A program made the translations under genes and the position numbers. The notes under the pieces are model-generated. The model worked only from the letters and a program-made list of their open reading frames with translations. It had not been told where the DNA came from and did not search any database. Below, in pieces: positions 9,552-17,762 of a stretch of 64,000 nt of DNA. This stretch comes from Pseudoxanthomonas broegbernensis (lineage in GTDB: Bacteria > Pseudomonadota > Gammaproteobacteria > Xanthomonadales > Xanthomonadaceae), in NCBI RefSeq assembly GCF_014202435.1, contig NZ_JACHGU010000002.1:248001-312000 (forward strand), read 5' to 3'. Position 1 is the stretch's first letter. The number at the start of each line of letters is the position of its first letter.

Positions 9552-9583
9552 GCCATGGCGGTCGCCGGCCCGCCGGCTCCTAC
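9552..9583 (-). repeat. GTAG-type REP element
   Basis: Read on the minus strand it begins GTAGGAGCCGGC and continues GGGCCGGCGACCGCCATGG, a short imperfect palindrome of the GTAG REP type known in Xanthomonadaceae. A close copy lies at 48734. It sits between the convergent genes DUF455 and lpxH, and its GTAG supplies the TAG stop codon of lpxH (9580-9582). Confidence 0.7.
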
Positions 9584-10347
9584 GGGGGAGCGACCCGCTC
9601 GGTGGCGGTCGCCAGCGCTTCCAGCGCCATCCCGTCCGGGTCCACCCGCAGCACCGAGCCTTGCCGGTACCAGTCGCCCAGCACGATTCGCCGGCCCGCG
9701 CGGCCGCCGGCCCGCAGCGCGTGGATCGCAGGCCTGTGGGTATGGCCATGGATCAGGGTGGCCACGCCAAAGCAGGCCAGGGTGGCTTCCACCGTGGCCG
9801 GGGTCACGTCGGTGATGGTCTCGAACGCGCCGCGGTCCCCGGCGATCATTTCCTTTTGCCGGGCGGCGCTGGCCTGGCGCGCCTGCTCGGCGAAGGCCAG
9901 CCGCGCGGCCAGCGGCTGGGCGAGGAAGCGCTGCTGCCAGCCGGGGTCGCGGGTCTGGGCGCGGAAGGCCTGGTAGGCGGTGTCCTCGCTGCACAGCAGG
10001 TCGCCGTGCATCAGCAGCACCGGCTCGCCGTAGAGCGACACCACCGCCGGATCGGGCAGGACCCGCATGCCGGCGCGGTGCGCGTATGCGGGGCCGAGCA
10101 GGAAGTCGCGGTTGCCGTGCATGAAGTACACGGGCACGCCGGCGTCGGCCAGGGCGCGCAGCCCGGCGGCCACCTCGCCGCCGGCCGCCGAGGGGTCGTC
10201 GTCGCCGACCCAGGCCTCGAACAGGTCGCCGAGGATGTAGAGCGCATCGGCGCGTCTGGCTTCCCCGCGCAGGAAATCCAGGAACAGCGCGGTGATCGCC
10301 GGCCGGGCCGGGTCCAGGTGCAGGTCGGAGACGAACAGCGTGGTCAT
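9580..10347 (-). CDS. lpxH: UDP-2,3-diacylglucosamine diphosphatase
   Basis: Mn-dependent metallophosphoesterase of lipid A synthesis; cleaves UDP-2,3-diacylglucosamine to lipid X and UMP at the inner membrane. 255 residues, normal for LpxH. All calcineurin-type motifs are present: [27 protein letters not shown] and HGHTHRP. The start at 10347 is the first Met giving [11 protein letters not shown]; longer upstream frames overlap the gltX promoter region. The stop codon falls inside a REP element, so the extreme C-terminus (VAPP) abuts repeat DNA. Divergent from gltX. Confidence 0.95.
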   Translation of the reverse strand: MTTLFVSDLHLDPARPAITALFLDFLRGEARRADALYILGDLFEAWVGDDDPSAAGGEVAAGLRALADAGVPVYFMHGNRDFLLGPAYAHRAGMRVLPDPAVVSLYGEPVLLMHGDLLCSEDTAYQAFRAQTRDPGWQQRFLAQPLAARLAFAEQARQASAARQKEMIAGDRGAFETITDVTPATVEATLACFGVATLIHGHTHRPAIHALRAGGRAGRRIVLGDWYRQGSVLRVDPDGMALEALATATERVAPP

Positions 10348-10502
10348 GGGCCGATTGTAGGCCGGCCCGGCAACGTCACGGTCGTCCTTCCTTGAGGGGC
10401 ATGGCCGAAATGGCACATGGCTGTGCCACGGCCCCGAGTAAAGGCAGGAGGTCGTCCCCCCATGCGGGTAAAATGGCCGGATTCCCCGGAACATCGATCC
10501 TC

Positions 10503-11906
10503 ATGACCTGCCGCACCCGCTTCGCCCCCAGTCCCACCGGCTACCTGCACATCGGTGGCGCGCGCACCGCGCTGTACTGCTGGCTGGAGGCGCGCCACCG
10601 CGGCGGCGAGTTCGTGCTGCGCATCGAGGACACCGACCGCGAGCGCAGCACCCAGGCGGCGATCGACGCGATCCTGGAGGCGATGGACTGGCTGGGCCTG
10701 GACTACGACGAAGGCCCGGTCTACCAGACCGCGCGCATCGGCCGCTACCGCGAGGTCGCCGAGCGGCTGGTCGCGCAGGGCAAGGCCTACTACGCCTACG
10801 AATCGAAGGAAGAACTCGACGCCATGCGCGAAGCGGCCATGGCCCGGCAGGAGAAGCCGCGCTACAACGGCGCCGCGCGCGAGGCCGGGCTGCCGTACCG
10901 CGACGATCCCAACCGGGTCATCCGCTTCAAGAACCCGCTCGACGGCACGGTGGCGTTCGACGACCTGATCAAGGGCCGCATCGAGATCGCCAACGGCGAG
11001 CTGGACGACATGGTGATCTTCCGCCCGGACGGCTACCCCACCTACAACTTCGCCGTGGTGGTGGACGACTGGGACATGGGCATCACCGAGGTGATCCGCG
11101 GCGACGACCACATCAACAACACCCCGCGCCAGATCAACATCTACCAGGCGCTGGGCGCGCCGGTGCCGAAGTTCGCGCACATGCCGATGATCCTGGACGA
11201 GTCCGGCGCCAAGCTGTCCAAGCGCACCGGCGCGGCCGACGTGATGCAGTACAAGGACGCCGGCTACCTGCCGCACGCGCTCATCAACTACCTGGCGCGG
11301 CTGGGCTGGTCGCACGGCGACCAGGAGATCTTCAGCCGCGCCGAGCTGATCGGCCTGTTCGACGTCAAGGACGTCAACTCCAAGGCCGCGCGCCTGGACA
11401 TGGCCAAGCTGGGCTGGGTCAACCAGCATTACCTGAAGGCCGACGACCCGGCCACGATCGCGCCGCAACTGGCGTACCACCTGGAGAAGCTGGGGCTGGA
11501 CCTGGCCGCCGGCCCGGCGCCGGTGGACGTGGTGCTGGCGCTGCGCGAACGCGTGCAGACCCTGAAGGAAATGGCCGAGAAGGCGGCGGTCTGGTACGTC
11601 CCGCTGGAAAGCTACGACGAGGCCGCGGTGGCCAAGCACCTGAAGGCCGGCGCCGAGGCGCCGCTGGCCAAGGCGCGCGAACTGCTGGCCGCGCTGCCGC
11701 AGTGGACGGTGGAGGCCGTGTCCGCCGCGCTGCACGAGGCCGCTGCCGCGCTGGAACTGGGCATGGGCAAGGTCGCCCAGCCGCTGCGCGTGGCCATCAC
11801 CGGCACCCAGGTCAGCCCCGACATTTCCCATACCGTGTACCTGGCCGGCCGCGAGCAGGCCTTGAAACGCATCGACGCGGCGCTTATGAAGGTAATGAGG
11901 GCCTGA
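10503..11906 (+). CDS. gltX: glutamate--tRNA ligase
   Basis: Class I aminoacyl-tRNA synthetase that charges tRNA-Glu. 467 residues. Signature HIGG (HIGH box) at 16-19 in the segment [10 protein letters not shown] and KLSKR (KMSKS box) at 237-241. The N-terminal catalytic fold is followed by the helical anticodon-binding domain. The start [13 protein letters not shown] gives the family N-terminus; the frame stays open upstream but lacks homology there. A TAAAAT hexamer at 10469-10474 is a possible -10. zur follows after 24 nt. Confidence 0.97.
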   Translation: MTCRTRFAPSPTGYLHIGGARTALYCWLEARHRGGEFVLRIEDTDRERSTQAAIDAILEAMDWLGLDYDEGPVYQTARIGRYREVAERLVAQGKAYYAYESKEELDAMREAAMARQEKPRYNGAAREAGLPYRDDPNRVIRFKNPLDGTVAFDDLIKGRIEIANGELDDMVIFRPDGYPTYNFAVVVDDWDMGITEVIRGDDHINNTPRQINIYQALGAPVPKFAHMPMILDESGAKLSKRTGAADVMQYKDAGYLPHALINYLARLGWSHGDQEIFSRAELIGLFDVKDVNSKAARLDMAKLGWVNQHYLKADDPATIAPQLAYHLEKLGLDLAAGPAPVDVVLALRERVQTLKEMAEKAAVWYVPLESYDEAAVAKHLKAGAEAPLAKARELLAALPQWTVEAVSAALHEAAAALELGMGKVAQPLRVAITGTQVSPDISHTVYLAGREQALKRIDAALMKVMRA

Positions 11907-11930
11907 TCCGCCGGGCCGACGGAGTCCGCC

Positions 11931-12425
11931 ATGTCCGCCGAGCACGCCTGCACCGATCCGCACCATCACGTCGAAGGTGCCGATGCGTTCGTCCGCGCGG
12001 TCGAGCGCGCCTGCGCCGAGCGCGGCCTGCGCCTGACCCCCATCCGCGGCAACGTGCTGCGCCTGATCGCCGATGCCGGCAAGCCGGTCAAGGCCTACGA
12101 ACTGCTGGAGAAGGTGCGCGAGGGCAAGGGCGTCGGTGCCGACGCGCCGCCCACCGTGTACCGCGCGCTGGATTTCCTGATGGCCAACGGCTTCGTGCAC
12201 AAGCTCGAGTCGGTCAACGCCTTCGTCGCCTGCCACCACCCCAACAGCGCCCAGCACTCGGTGCCGTTCCTGATCTGCGACCGCTGCCACAGCGCGGTGG
12301 AACTGGAGGACCGCCAGGTCGTCGCCCAGCTCGATGCCCGGGCCAAGGCGCTGGGCTTCCAGCCGCAGGCGCAGACCCTGGAAGTGCACGGGCTGTGCGC
12401 GCGCTGCGCCGAGGCCGGCGGCTGA
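11931..12425 (+). CDS. zur: Fur-family zinc uptake regulator Zur
   Basis: Zinc-sensing repressor of the Fur superfamily, 164 residues. The N-terminal winged helix includes LRLTPIRGNVLRLI and PPTVYRALDFLM. The structural zinc site cysteines are Cys116/Cys119 (ICDRC) and Cys156/Cys159 (CARC). The His-rich start (CTDPHHH) and the HHPNSAQH stretch in the sensor domain fit Zur rather than Fur. A good Zur-box candidate lies 4.5 kb downstream at 16878, between a His-rich TonB receptor and a MerC-domain gene, which supports the zinc assignment. Close spacing to gltX suggests read-through transcription. Confidence 0.9.
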   Translation: MSAEHACTDPHHHVEGADAFVRAVERACAERGLRLTPIRGNVLRLIADAGKPVKAYELLEKVREGKGVGADAPPTVYRALDFLMANGFVHKLESVNAFVACHHPNSAQHSVPFLICDRCHSAVELEDRQVVAQLDARAKALGFQPQAQTLEVHGLCARCAEAGG

Positions 12426-12432
12426 CTGCCTC

Positions 12433-12457
12433 GCAGGAGCCGGCTTGCCGGCGCCCG
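12433..12457 (+). repeat. degenerate GTAG-type REP element
   Basis: GCAGGAGCCGGC-TTGCCGGCGCCCG, a short hairpin related to the copies at 9552 and 48734, between the convergent ends of zur and the MarR gene. Confidence 0.5.
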
Positions 12458-12470
12458 TGTTCCCTCGGGT

Positions 12471-12953
12471 TCAGGCGGGCGGCCCTGCCTCGAGGGCATC
12501 GGCGAACCTTCGCATCAGTCTGACGAAGACATCGAGTTCGTCCCGGCTCCAGTCCTTGAAGATCGCATGGCCCATGCGTTCGCGCGCAGCGTCGATGCGG
12601 TCCGTCATCGCCTTGCCCTTTGCGGAGACGACCGCCTCGCGCACGCGGCGGTCGAGGGGGTTCTCGCGGCGCTTCACCAGGCCCAGGCTTTCGAGCTTGG
12701 CGACCTGGCGGCTGACGGTGGTGTAGTCGCGGCCCGCGCGCTCGGACAGCTCCACCACGCCGATCGGCCCCAGCCGCTCGATGCCCACCAGCACCGAGAA
12801 CAAGGCCCGGTCGAGCCGGATGCCGGCCTCCTCGATCATCCGCTCGTCGTTCCGCGGCCGGTTCATCGCGCCGGCGATGCCGACCAGCGCCGCGTGCAGC
12901 GCCTTCATCTGCGCCGATATATGTGCATCTTGCACATTGTTTTTCGTTGGCAT
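12471..12953 (-). CDS. MarR family transcriptional regulator
   Basis: 160-residue winged-helix regulator. The MarR DNA-binding segment is clear: GVVELSERAGRDYTTVSRQV as recognition region, then LVKRRENPLDRR as the wing. Divergent from a FAD monooxygenase gene with only 44 bp between the start codons, the classic arrangement of a local repressor and its target. AGGAG lies 8 nt before the ATG at 12953, so that start is preferred over the internal Met at 12908. A perfect inverted repeat (12921-12937) lies within its first codons. The inducer is unknown, probably an aromatic compound handled by the monooxygenase. Confidence 0.9.
   Translation of the reverse strand: MPTKNNVQDAHISAQMKALHAALVGIAGAMNRPRNDERMIEEAGIRLDRALFSVLVGIERLGPIGVVELSERAGRDYTTVSRQVAKLESLGLVKRRENPLDRRVREAVVSAKGKAMTDRIDAARERMGHAIFKDWSRDELDVFVRLMRRFADALEAGPPA
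12921..12937. promoter_or_regulatory. candidate MarR operator 1
   Basis: Perfect inverted repeat ATGTGCA-TCT-TGCACAT inside the start of the marR gene. Its core GTGCATCTTGCAC matches operator 2 at 11 of 13 positions. Confidence 0.6.
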
Positions 12954-12970
12954 AGCATGGCTCCTATCGA

Positions 12971-12983
12971 GTGCATATTACAC
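12971..12983. promoter_or_regulatory. candidate MarR operator 2
   Basis: GTGCATATTACAC, near-palindromic and nearly identical to operator 1, 48 bp away and 15 bp before the monooxygenase start codon. Binding at both sites could shut both divergent promoters. Confidence 0.55.
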
Positions 12984-12997
12984 ATATTGGAGTCGCC

Positions 12998-14512
12998 ATG
13001 GCGCATCGTTCGACGACCGACGTGCTGGTCTGCGGGGCCGGCGCGGCCGGCCTCACCCTTGCCATCGAACTGGCGCGCCGCGGCGTCCGGTTCCGGCTGG
13101 TCGAGAAGAGGGCCACGCCGTTCCCGGGTTCGCGCGGCAAGGGCATCCAGCCGCGCACGCAGGAGATTCTGGAAGATATGGGCATCCTCGACAGGGCGGT
13201 GGCGGCCGGCGGCCTCTACCCGCCGCTGCGCGCCTACCGTGACGACGGCGGCTGGACCGATGCGGACATCGCCGAGCACGCCGGGCCGACGCCGGCCGAG
13301 CCCTACCGCCTGCCCCTGATGGTTCCGCAGTGGGTGACCGAACGCCTCATGCGCGAGCGGCTGGCCGAGCTGGGCCACCGGGTGGAATTGGGCTGCGAGC
13401 TGCTCGGCTTCGAACAGGACCGGGACGGCGTCGCGGCGCGCCTCGCGGGCCCGGCCGGCGAGGAGACCGTGCATGCCCGCTATCTGGTCGGTGCGGATGG
13501 CGGGCGCAGCTTCGTGAGGAAGGCGCTCGGCGTGGACTTCCCCGGCAAGACCCTCGGCGTGCGCGCGCTCGTCGCCGACGTCGTCCTGACCGGGCTTGAC
13601 CGCGATGCCTGGCACCAGTTCAACGGCGGCGACATGGCGCGGACAGTCGCGATCTGCCCGCTGGCCGGAACCGGCCTTTTCCAGATCCAGGCGCCGATCC
13701 CGCCGGATGCGCAGGCCGACCTCTCGGCCGAAGGGCTGGGCGCCCTCGTCGCCGAGCGCACGGGACGCACGGACATCCTCGTGCGCTCGGTGTCCTGGGC
13801 CTCGGACTACCAGATGAACGCGCGGCTGGCCGAACGCTACCGCGTGGGCCGGGTGTTCCTGGCCGGCGACGCCGCCCACGCGCATCCGCCCACCGGCGGC
13901 CAGGGGCTGAACACCAGCCTGCAGGATGCCTACAACCTGGGCTGGAAGCTCGCGGCCGCGCTGAAGGGCGCGCGGGAAGACCTGCTCGACAGCTACGAGG
14001 CCGAGCGCCGCCCGGTGGCCGAGGCCATGCTCGGTCTTTCCACCCGGCTGCTCGATGCCCAGAAGCAGGGCCGGATGCGGCGCGGACGCGAGGTGCTCCA
14101 ACTCGACATCGGCTATCCGGACTCGCCGCTGTCCAAGGAAACGCCCGCACGCACCGGCGGCCTGCGGGCGGGGGACCGTGCACCGGATGCCCCGGTCCGC
14201 GGCGCCGCAGGCCAGGCCACGCGGCTGTTCCGGTTGTTCCAGGGGACGCACTGGACGTTGCTGGCCCATGAGGCAGGCGATGCGTTGGTCGAGCCACGTC
14301 CGGGCCTGCATGTCCACCGCATCGGCGCGCAGGGCGAGGTGGCCGATGCCTGGGGGCATGTCCGCGATGCGTACGCATTGGCGCCGGGCGCGTGCGCGCT
14401 GATCCGCCCGGACGGATACGTCGGCGCGATCTTCGACGCGGAGCGGACCGCGAAGCTCGAGGCCTATCTGGCCCGGATGGGGGTGGCTCGGCTCGAGGAA
14501 GCATCCAGGTGA
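12998..14512 (+). CDS. class A FAD-dependent aromatic monooxygenase
   Basis: Flavoprotein hydroxylase of the PHBH/phenol-hydroxylase group (MhpA/PheA/RebC-like), using NAD(P)H and O2 to hydroxylate an aromatic substrate. 504 residues. FAD-binding GAGAAG at 13-18, the DG motif in VGADGGRS near 165, and the GD motif FLAGDAAHAHP near 288 followed by GGQGLNTSLQDAYNLGWKL. The C-terminal ~120 residues look like the thioredoxin-like tail of the phenol hydroxylase family. Start ATG at 12998 with GGAG 7 nt upstream. Regulated, by inference, by the divergent MarR protein. Substrate unknown; antibiotic-modifying relatives exist, so a detoxification role is possible. Confidence 0.85.
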   Translation: MAHRSTTDVLVCGAGAAGLTLAIELARRGVRFRLVEKRATPFPGSRGKGIQPRTQEILEDMGILDRAVAAGGLYPPLRAYRDDGGWTDADIAEHAGPTPAEPYRLPLMVPQWVTERLMRERLAELGHRVELGCELLGFEQDRDGVAARLAGPAGEETVHARYLVGADGGRSFVRKALGVDFPGKTLGVRALVADVVLTGLDRDAWHQFNGGDMARTVAICPLAGTGLFQIQAPIPPDAQADLSAEGLGALVAERTGRTDILVRSVSWASDYQMNARLAERYRVGRVFLAGDAAHAHPPTGGQGLNTSLQDAYNLGWKLAAALKGAREDLLDSYEAERRPVAEAMLGLSTRLLDAQKQGRMRRGREVLQLDIGYPDSPLSKETPARTGGLRAGDRAPDAPVRGAAGQATRLFRLFQGTHWTLLAHEAGDALVEPRPGLHVHRIGAQGEVADAWGHVRDAYALAPGACALIRPDGYVGAIFDAERTAKLEAYLARMGVARLEEASR

Positions 14513-14580
14513 AGCCGGGGGCGCGTCCGGCTGGAGCCGGCCGGCGCGGCCGAAGCCGGCCGCATCGTTCGTCCTGAAGC

Positions 14581-14611
14581 GAAAAGGGCGGTGCCGTTGC
14601 CGGCACCGCCC
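14581..14611 (-). terminator. rho-independent terminator of TonB receptor gene
   Basis: 11-bp perfect GC stem (14586-14596 pairing with 14601-14611), 4-nt loop, followed on the minus strand by TTTTC. It lies 26 nt after the receptor stop codon. Confidence 0.8.
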
Positions 14612-14636
14612 ATCCAGGCCGGTCGAGGGAGAGGGC

Positions 14637-16844
14637 TCAGAACCAGGCGCGGATGCCGAACGCCAGCGCGCGCCCCGGCAGCGGCGCGTAGTCGCGCAGC
14701 AGCGAGGTGTGCGGGCGCACCTCCTCGTCGGTCAGGTTGCGGCCATCCAGGAACAGTTCCCAGCCGTTGCCGCCGGCGCGGTCCCAGCGGTAGGCCAGAT
14801 GCGCGTCGACCAGGGTGTAGGCGGGGCTGGGCGCCTCGTTCTGCGCCACGTCGTCCTGCTTGCGATGGTGCACGGCTCCCAGCGAGGCGCGCCAGCCGCC
14901 CAGGGTCCAGCCCAGGTCGGCACCGAGGCGGGCCGGCGCGATGCGGGGCAGGTAACCGTCGTTGTCCAGTTCCACCCGGTAGTGGTGGAAGTGGTCGCCG
15001 TGCGGCACGGCGAAGCCGACCTGGCGGCTGCCGTCGCCGTCCAGCCGCGCACGCACCCGGTCGGCGAACAGGCGCAGGTCCCAGGCGCCGCTGGCGTTGT
15101 CGGCCAAGTGCAGCACGGCCTCGGCCTCGGCGCCGGTGAACACCGCGTCGGCCTGGGTCCACAGCCGCACCGGGGTGCCGTGTTCCTCGATGCCGGTGTC
15201 GGCCAGGTAGATGAAATCGTCGAAGCGGCTGCGGTAGACCGACAGCTTCAGGTCGAAGCGTTCGTCGTGGGCGTGCAGGCCGATCTCGCCGCGCAGCGCG
15301 CCTTCCACGTCCATGCCCGCATCGCCGATCTCGATCGAGCCGGTGGCCACGTGCAGGCCGCCGGCGAAGAGCTCCTCCTGGGTGGGCGCGCGTTCCGACC
15401 GGTCCAGGCCCAGGCGCAGGTCCATCGCCGGGTTCAGGCGCCAGATCGCCGCGGCCGACAGGCTGGTCGCGCCGAACCGGCGGTCCGTATGCCCGTCCTC
15501 CGGTTCCACCCGCACGCGGTCGTGGCGCGCGCCCAGTTCCAGCTTCACCGGCCCCAGGGTCTTCTCCTGCAGCAGGAACAGGCCCTGGCTCGCGGTCACC
15601 GTCGCCGGCACGAAGGCTTCCTCGCCGACGGCGGCGAAATCCACGCGGCCCAGTTGCAGGCCGAAGGCGCCGCGCCAGCCGGCCATTTCCTTCTGCACCG
15701 CCTGGATGCGCGCATCGTAGCCCTGGCTGGTGAAGCGGGTGCCGACCTCGTCGCCTTCCAGCTCGACGTGCTCGTAGTCGCTGTAGGCGCCGTGGACGTC
15801 GATGCGCTGCAGGAAGGACAGCGGCTCGTACACGCCGCCCTTCAGCTCCAGCCGGTTCTGGACCATGTCGATGCGCACGTGCTCCTCGCCGTGCGCCTCG
15901 TCGCCATGCGCGTGTTCCTCTTCGTGGTCGTGGTCGTGGTCGTGTCCGTGGTCGTCTTCCGCATGCACGTGGGCACCGGCGGGAATGCCGTAGTTGGTGC
16001 GATAGGTACTGGCGGCCAGGCCGAAATAGCCCGTCTCGCCGAGCCAGGTCGCCCCGACCGCGCCGGCGCGGGTCTTGAGCGAGCTGTTGCCGAGGCGGCC
16101 CGGCACGTCTTCGTCGTGGTCGTCTTCGCCCGGGTGGTCGTGGTCATGGTCATGCCCGTGGTCGTCGTCGTGCGCGACCGCCGCAAGGCCGGGGATGTCG
16201 TAGTCGCCGGTGTCGCGCAGCAGGCCGTCGATGTGCAGGACCAGGTTGCCGCCGCTGACGCCGTCGAGGCGGAACATGCCGCTGCGCTCGTCGTTGACGG
16301 TATTGCCGCGGATCTCGGCGCGGCCGCTCAGCGGCCGGTCCGGCAACGCGCGGGCGATGCGGCCGTCGACCACGTTGACGGCGCCGCCGATCGCGCCGCT
16401 GCCGAACAGCAGCGTGGCCGGTCCCTTCAGCACTTCGATCTGGTCGGCCAGGAACGGCTCGACGCTGGCGGCATGGTCGGCGCTCACGGTGGAGGCGTCC
16501 ATGCTGCCCAGGCCGCTGGCCAGCACCTGCACGCGCGGGCCGTCCAGGCCGCGCAGGATCGGGCGGCCCACGGCCGGGCCGAAGTAGCTGGTCTGCACGC
16601 CGGGCAGCTTGGCCACGGTCTCGCCCAGGGTGGCGCCCTTGGCCTGGTCCAGCGCATCGCCCTGCAGCACTTCCACCGGGCGGGCCAGCGATTCGGCGTC
16701 CCCGGACAACGGCGAGGCGGTGACCTCGATGGCAGGCAGTTCGGTCGGTTCGTGGGCCATGCCGGCGAAGGGCAGGCCGGCCAGCGCCAGGGCGGCAGCG
16801 AGGCGGGTACGGCGGGGAAGGAGGAGGCGCGCGAGGGTGGGCAT
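14637..16844 (-). CDS. TonB-dependent receptor, His-rich, ZnuD-like zinc uptake
   Basis: Outer-membrane beta-barrel with N-terminal plug, 735 residues. A signal peptide ends near residue 30; the plug contains LPGVQTSYFGPAVGRPILRG and the VLKGPATLLFGSGAIGG signature; the barrel ends in the aromatic terminus RAWF. Two His/Asp-rich loops (about 223-250 and 291-320) look like zinc-capture segments, as in ZnuD-type receptors. A strong Zur-box candidate covers its promoter, so zinc-starvation induction is inferred. Energised by TonB-ExbBD, which is not in the window. Substrate assignment rests on the His loops plus Zur box, not on experiment. Confidence 0.88.
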   Translation of the reverse strand: MPTLARLLLPRRTRLAAALALAGLPFAGMAHEPTELPAIEVTASPLSGDAESLARPVEVLQGDALDQAKGATLGETVAKLPGVQTSYFGPAVGRPILRGLDGPRVQVLASGLGSMDASTVSADHAASVEPFLADQIEVLKGPATLLFGSGAIGGAVNVVDGRIARALPDRPLSGRAEIRGNTVNDERSGMFRLDGVSGGNLVLHIDGLLRDTGDYDIPGLAAVAHDDDHGHDHDHDHPGEDDHDEDVPGRLGNSSLKTRAGAVGATWLGETGYFGLAASTYRTNYGIPAGAHVHAEDDHGHDHDHDHEEEHAHGDEAHGEEHVRIDMVQNRLELKGGVYEPLSFLQRIDVHGAYSDYEHVELEGDEVGTRFTSQGYDARIQAVQKEMAGWRGAFGLQLGRVDFAAVGEEAFVPATVTASQGLFLLQEKTLGPVKLELGARHDRVRVEPEDGHTDRRFGATSLSAAAIWRLNPAMDLRLGLDRSERAPTQEELFAGGLHVATGSIEIGDAGMDVEGALRGEIGLHAHDERFDLKLSVYRSRFDDFIYLADTGIEEHGTPVRLWTQADAVFTGAEAEAVLHLADNASGAWDLRLFADRVRARLDGDGSRQVGFAVPHGDHFHHYRVELDNDGYLPRIAPARLGADLGWTLGGWRASLGAVHHRKQDDVAQNEAPSPAYTLVDAHLAYRWDRAGGNGWELFLDGRNLTDEEVRPHTSLLRDYAPLPGRALAFGIRAWF

Positions 16845-16877
16845 GTGGAATATCCGTAGGGAGTGACGGCGGGTTAT

Positions 16878-16898
16878 GGATGTTATAATATATCCTCC
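16878..16898. promoter_or_regulatory. Zur box between receptor and MerC gene
   Basis: Core TGTTATA-A-TATATCC inside a 21-bp imperfect palindrome flanked by GGA and TCC arms. The E. coli-type Zur consensus core is TGTTATA-N-TATAACA; 12 of 14 arm positions agree. It overlaps TATAAT (16884-16889), so bound Zur would block RNA polymerase in both directions. A zur gene is in the same window. Confidence 0.75.
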
Positions 16899-16926
16899 AA
16901 TCCACCGCCATCCGTCAAGGCCCCCG

Positions 16927-17334
16927 ATGCCAGATACCCACCGCGACCTGCTGGACCGTTTTGGCGCGACCGGCTCCCTGTTGTGCGCGATCCATTGCGC
17001 GCTGACGCCGCTGTTGCTGGCGGCCTTGCCGGCGCTGGGCCTGTCGCTCTGGTTCGACGATCGCCTGGAATGGGCGCTGGTGGTGTTCGTGACCCTGCTG
17101 GGCCTGTTCAGCCTGGGCTGGAGCTATCGCCGACACCGGGTGTTGCGCGCGCTGGGTGTGCTGGTGCCCGGCCTGGTGGCGCTGTGGGCAAGCCTGCTGT
17201 ATCCGCCGCTGCACGAGTCCACGGTGCCGCATGCGGTGGCGATGACCTTCGGCGGCACCCTGGTGGGGATGGCGCACCTGGTGAACCTGCGCTTGAACCA
17301 TGGCCACGTCCATGACGCCGGCTGCGCCCACTGA
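16927..17334 (+). CDS. MerC-domain membrane protein
   Basis: 135-residue inner-membrane protein of the MerC family, named for mercury transport but often found under Zur control. Four membrane segments are predicted by eye, with a paired-cysteine motif in the first (LLCAIHCALTP). The C-terminus HGHVHDAGCAH is metal-binding in character. Start at 16927 because the longer frame would begin inside the Zur box. Shares the Zur-box region with the divergent TonB receptor, so the two probably respond together to zinc shortage. Function beyond metal handling is inferred. Confidence 0.8.
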   Translation: MPDTHRDLLDRFGATGSLLCAIHCALTPLLLAALPALGLSLWFDDRLEWALVVFVTLLGLFSLGWSYRRHRVLRALGVLVPGLVALWASLLYPPLHESTVPHAVAMTFGGTLVGMAHLVNLRLNHGHVHDAGCAH

Positions 17335-17411
17335 GCACGGCATGCTAGGCTTGCCGGCCTGTCGCGCAACGCGCACCAGCCGAACAATGCTAATTCTCAA
17401 GGAGTCGAAAG

Positions 17412-17594
17412 ATGGGCAAGGGTGACCGCAAGACCGCCAAGGGCAAGCGCTACAACGCCAGCTACGGCAATGCGCGCCGCCATGGCGGCACCCGCGCCGC
17501 CGCGGGCGCCGCTGCGCCGGTGGCGAAGAAGAGCGTGGTCAAGCCGGCCGCCAAGAAGGCCGTGGCCAAGAAGACGGTGGCCAAGGCCGGCTGA
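17412..17594 (+). CDS. 30S ribosomal protein bTHX family
   Basis: 60-residue very basic protein. Its first ~23 residues (MGKGDRKTAKGKRYNASYGN) match the Thermus small-subunit protein THX, which threads through the head of the 30S subunit. The rest is an Ala/Lys/Val-rich extension (AKKAVAKKTVAKAG) not present in Thermus THX and typical of the longer proteobacterial forms. A strong AAGGAG lies 8 nt before the ATG and a strong terminator follows, so it is probably a short, highly expressed single-gene transcript. Confidence 0.85.
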   Translation: MGKGDRKTAKGKRYNASYGNARRHGGTRAAAGAAAPVAKKSVVKPAAKKAVAKKTVAKAG

Positions 17595-17627
17595 GCCGGG
17601 GGGTTCCCGCGTAAGGGCGGCAACCGG

Positions 17628-17654
17628 AAACGCGGCGCATGGCGCCGCGTTTTT
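17628..17654. terminator. strong rho-independent terminator, possibly bidirectional
   Basis: 11-bp perfect stem 17628-17638 with 17642-17652, loop ATG, T-run on the plus side and A-run on the other. It ends the bTHX transcript and could also stop the convergent cnoX transcript. Confidence 0.9.
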
Positions 17655-17762
17655 CATGGGCGATAGGTTTCGCGCCGATGCCGTGGGGAACCGCCGCGAA
17701 GGCTCGGCCGCCGTGCGATTCCGTACCGGAAGGGATTCCGGAAGAGCGGACCGGCAGGCCGC

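Noticed and set aside
15880-16190. Repeated gtcgtggtcgtgg-like DNA, could be read as a small repeat array or CRISPR
   Set aside because: It encodes the two His/Asp-rich loops of the TonB receptor; no spacers of fixed length.
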